From DASYHS01 sp035998295 (GTDB lineage Bacteria > Pseudomonadota > Alphaproteobacteria > Azospirillales > Azospirillaceae), in NCBI RefSeq assembly GCF_035998295.1, contig NZ_DASYHS010000271.1, positions 1 through 14,838 on the forward strand: a DNA stretch of 14,838 nt, given 5' to 3'. Positions 14,631-14,838 of the stretch are shown here, in pieces (the stretch's first letter is position 1; each line of letters opens with the position of its first letter). The position numbers and the translations under genes are program-made. Under the pieces are notes generated by a model. That model worked only from the letters and a program-made list of their open reading frames with translations. It searched no databases and was not told where the DNA came from.

Positions 14631-14838
14631 GGCGGTTCCCTTCCGTTGTTCTTCCGAGAGGACCGGCGCGCGAGCCGGCAAAAAGTCGAAGGTGGGAATT
14701 CCAGAGGCGATTTCAAGATCAACCAACCTTCATACCCAATCCGTGGGACCCGGCGCGGGCAAGTACCCGAAATATCGCTGAAGTACAGACAGGGCTCGCC
14801 TCCAAAAATTTTCGCCGAACTCAACCCGTATTTACCCG
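14631..14838 (-). promoter_or_regulatory. Upstream region of the NAGGN operon
   Basis: The 208 bases upstream of the amidotransferase start to the window edge are clearly richer in A+T than the genes. They contain no convincing ORF on either strand. They presumably hold the operon promoter, which should respond to osmotic stress. I see no good sigma70 pair and no GGAAC-N16/17-CGTT (EcfG-type) promoter. TTGGTT and TGGAAT with a 17-base spacer on the minus strand is the best, weak, candidate. An A/T tract (14804-14812) and a 5-bp hairpin (14663-14678) are also present. Confidence 0.4.

Noticed and set aside
14631..14726. 32-residue N-terminal extension of the amidotransferase
   Set aside because: The catalytic Cys must directly follow the initiator Met in this class II amidotransferase, so translation starts at 14630.
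1..14838. A mobile element, CRISPR array, toxin-antitoxin or defence system
   Set aside because: No transposase, integrase, repeat-spacer array, terminal repeats or defence-family proteins are visible on either strand. Base and codon use are uniform.

Overview
The window is about 14.8 kb of very GC-rich DNA with almost continuous coding and strong G/C preference at third codon positions. Gene content and codon use suggest an alphaproteobacterium, most likely of the Rhodospirillales (Azospirillum-like). That placement is inference from gene families, not from a marker gene. Nine complete protein genes and one partial gene are supported. Eight of the complete genes and the partial one lie on the minus strand; only the cold-shock gene is on the plus strand. 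I see no RNA genes, insertion sequences, CRISPR arrays or prophage.

Left edge (1-629, minus): the N-terminal 209 residues of a NarL/FixJ-type response regulator, cut by the window edge, with a plausible sigma70 promoter just upstream (687-722).

Fatty-acid block (754-8945, minus): a complete beta-oxidation set. In transcription order it holds a long-chain acyl-CoA ligase, a MerR-family regulator, a thiolase, a fused 3-hydroxyacyl-CoA dehydrogenase/enoyl-CoA hydratase, a DmdC/FadE-type acyl-CoA dehydrogenase and a hotdog thioesterase. The ligase activates the acid, the dehydrogenase makes the enoyl-CoA, the fused protein hydrates and oxidises it, the thiolase cleaves it, and the thioesterase could release CoA. 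The last four genes are tightly spaced behind merR. A perfect 16-bp palindrome (7154-7169) lies over the start of a good promoter for merR. A related site (about 9008-9030) lies upstream of the ligase. The simplest reading is one acyl-CoA-responsive MerR regulon with two promoters.

Centre (9262-9807, plus): a two-domain cold-shock protein, divergent from the ligase. An imperfect 30-bp tandem duplication spans its stop codon.

Right part (9859-14630, minus): the N-acetylglutaminylglutamine amide (NAGGN) osmoprotectant operon. It runs asparagine-synthetase-like amidotransferase, then GNAT/ATP-grasp dipeptide synthetase, then M42-family peptidase. The first two are almost contiguous; the peptidase follows an 80-bp gap with a strong hairpin. 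The 208 bases upstream (14631-14838) are comparatively AT-rich and presumably hold the promoter, but I see no convincing consensus there.

The pathways are known ones. The less documented points are the paired MerR operators, the intercistronic hairpins, the duplicated cold-shock gene end and the undefined role of the M42 peptidase.
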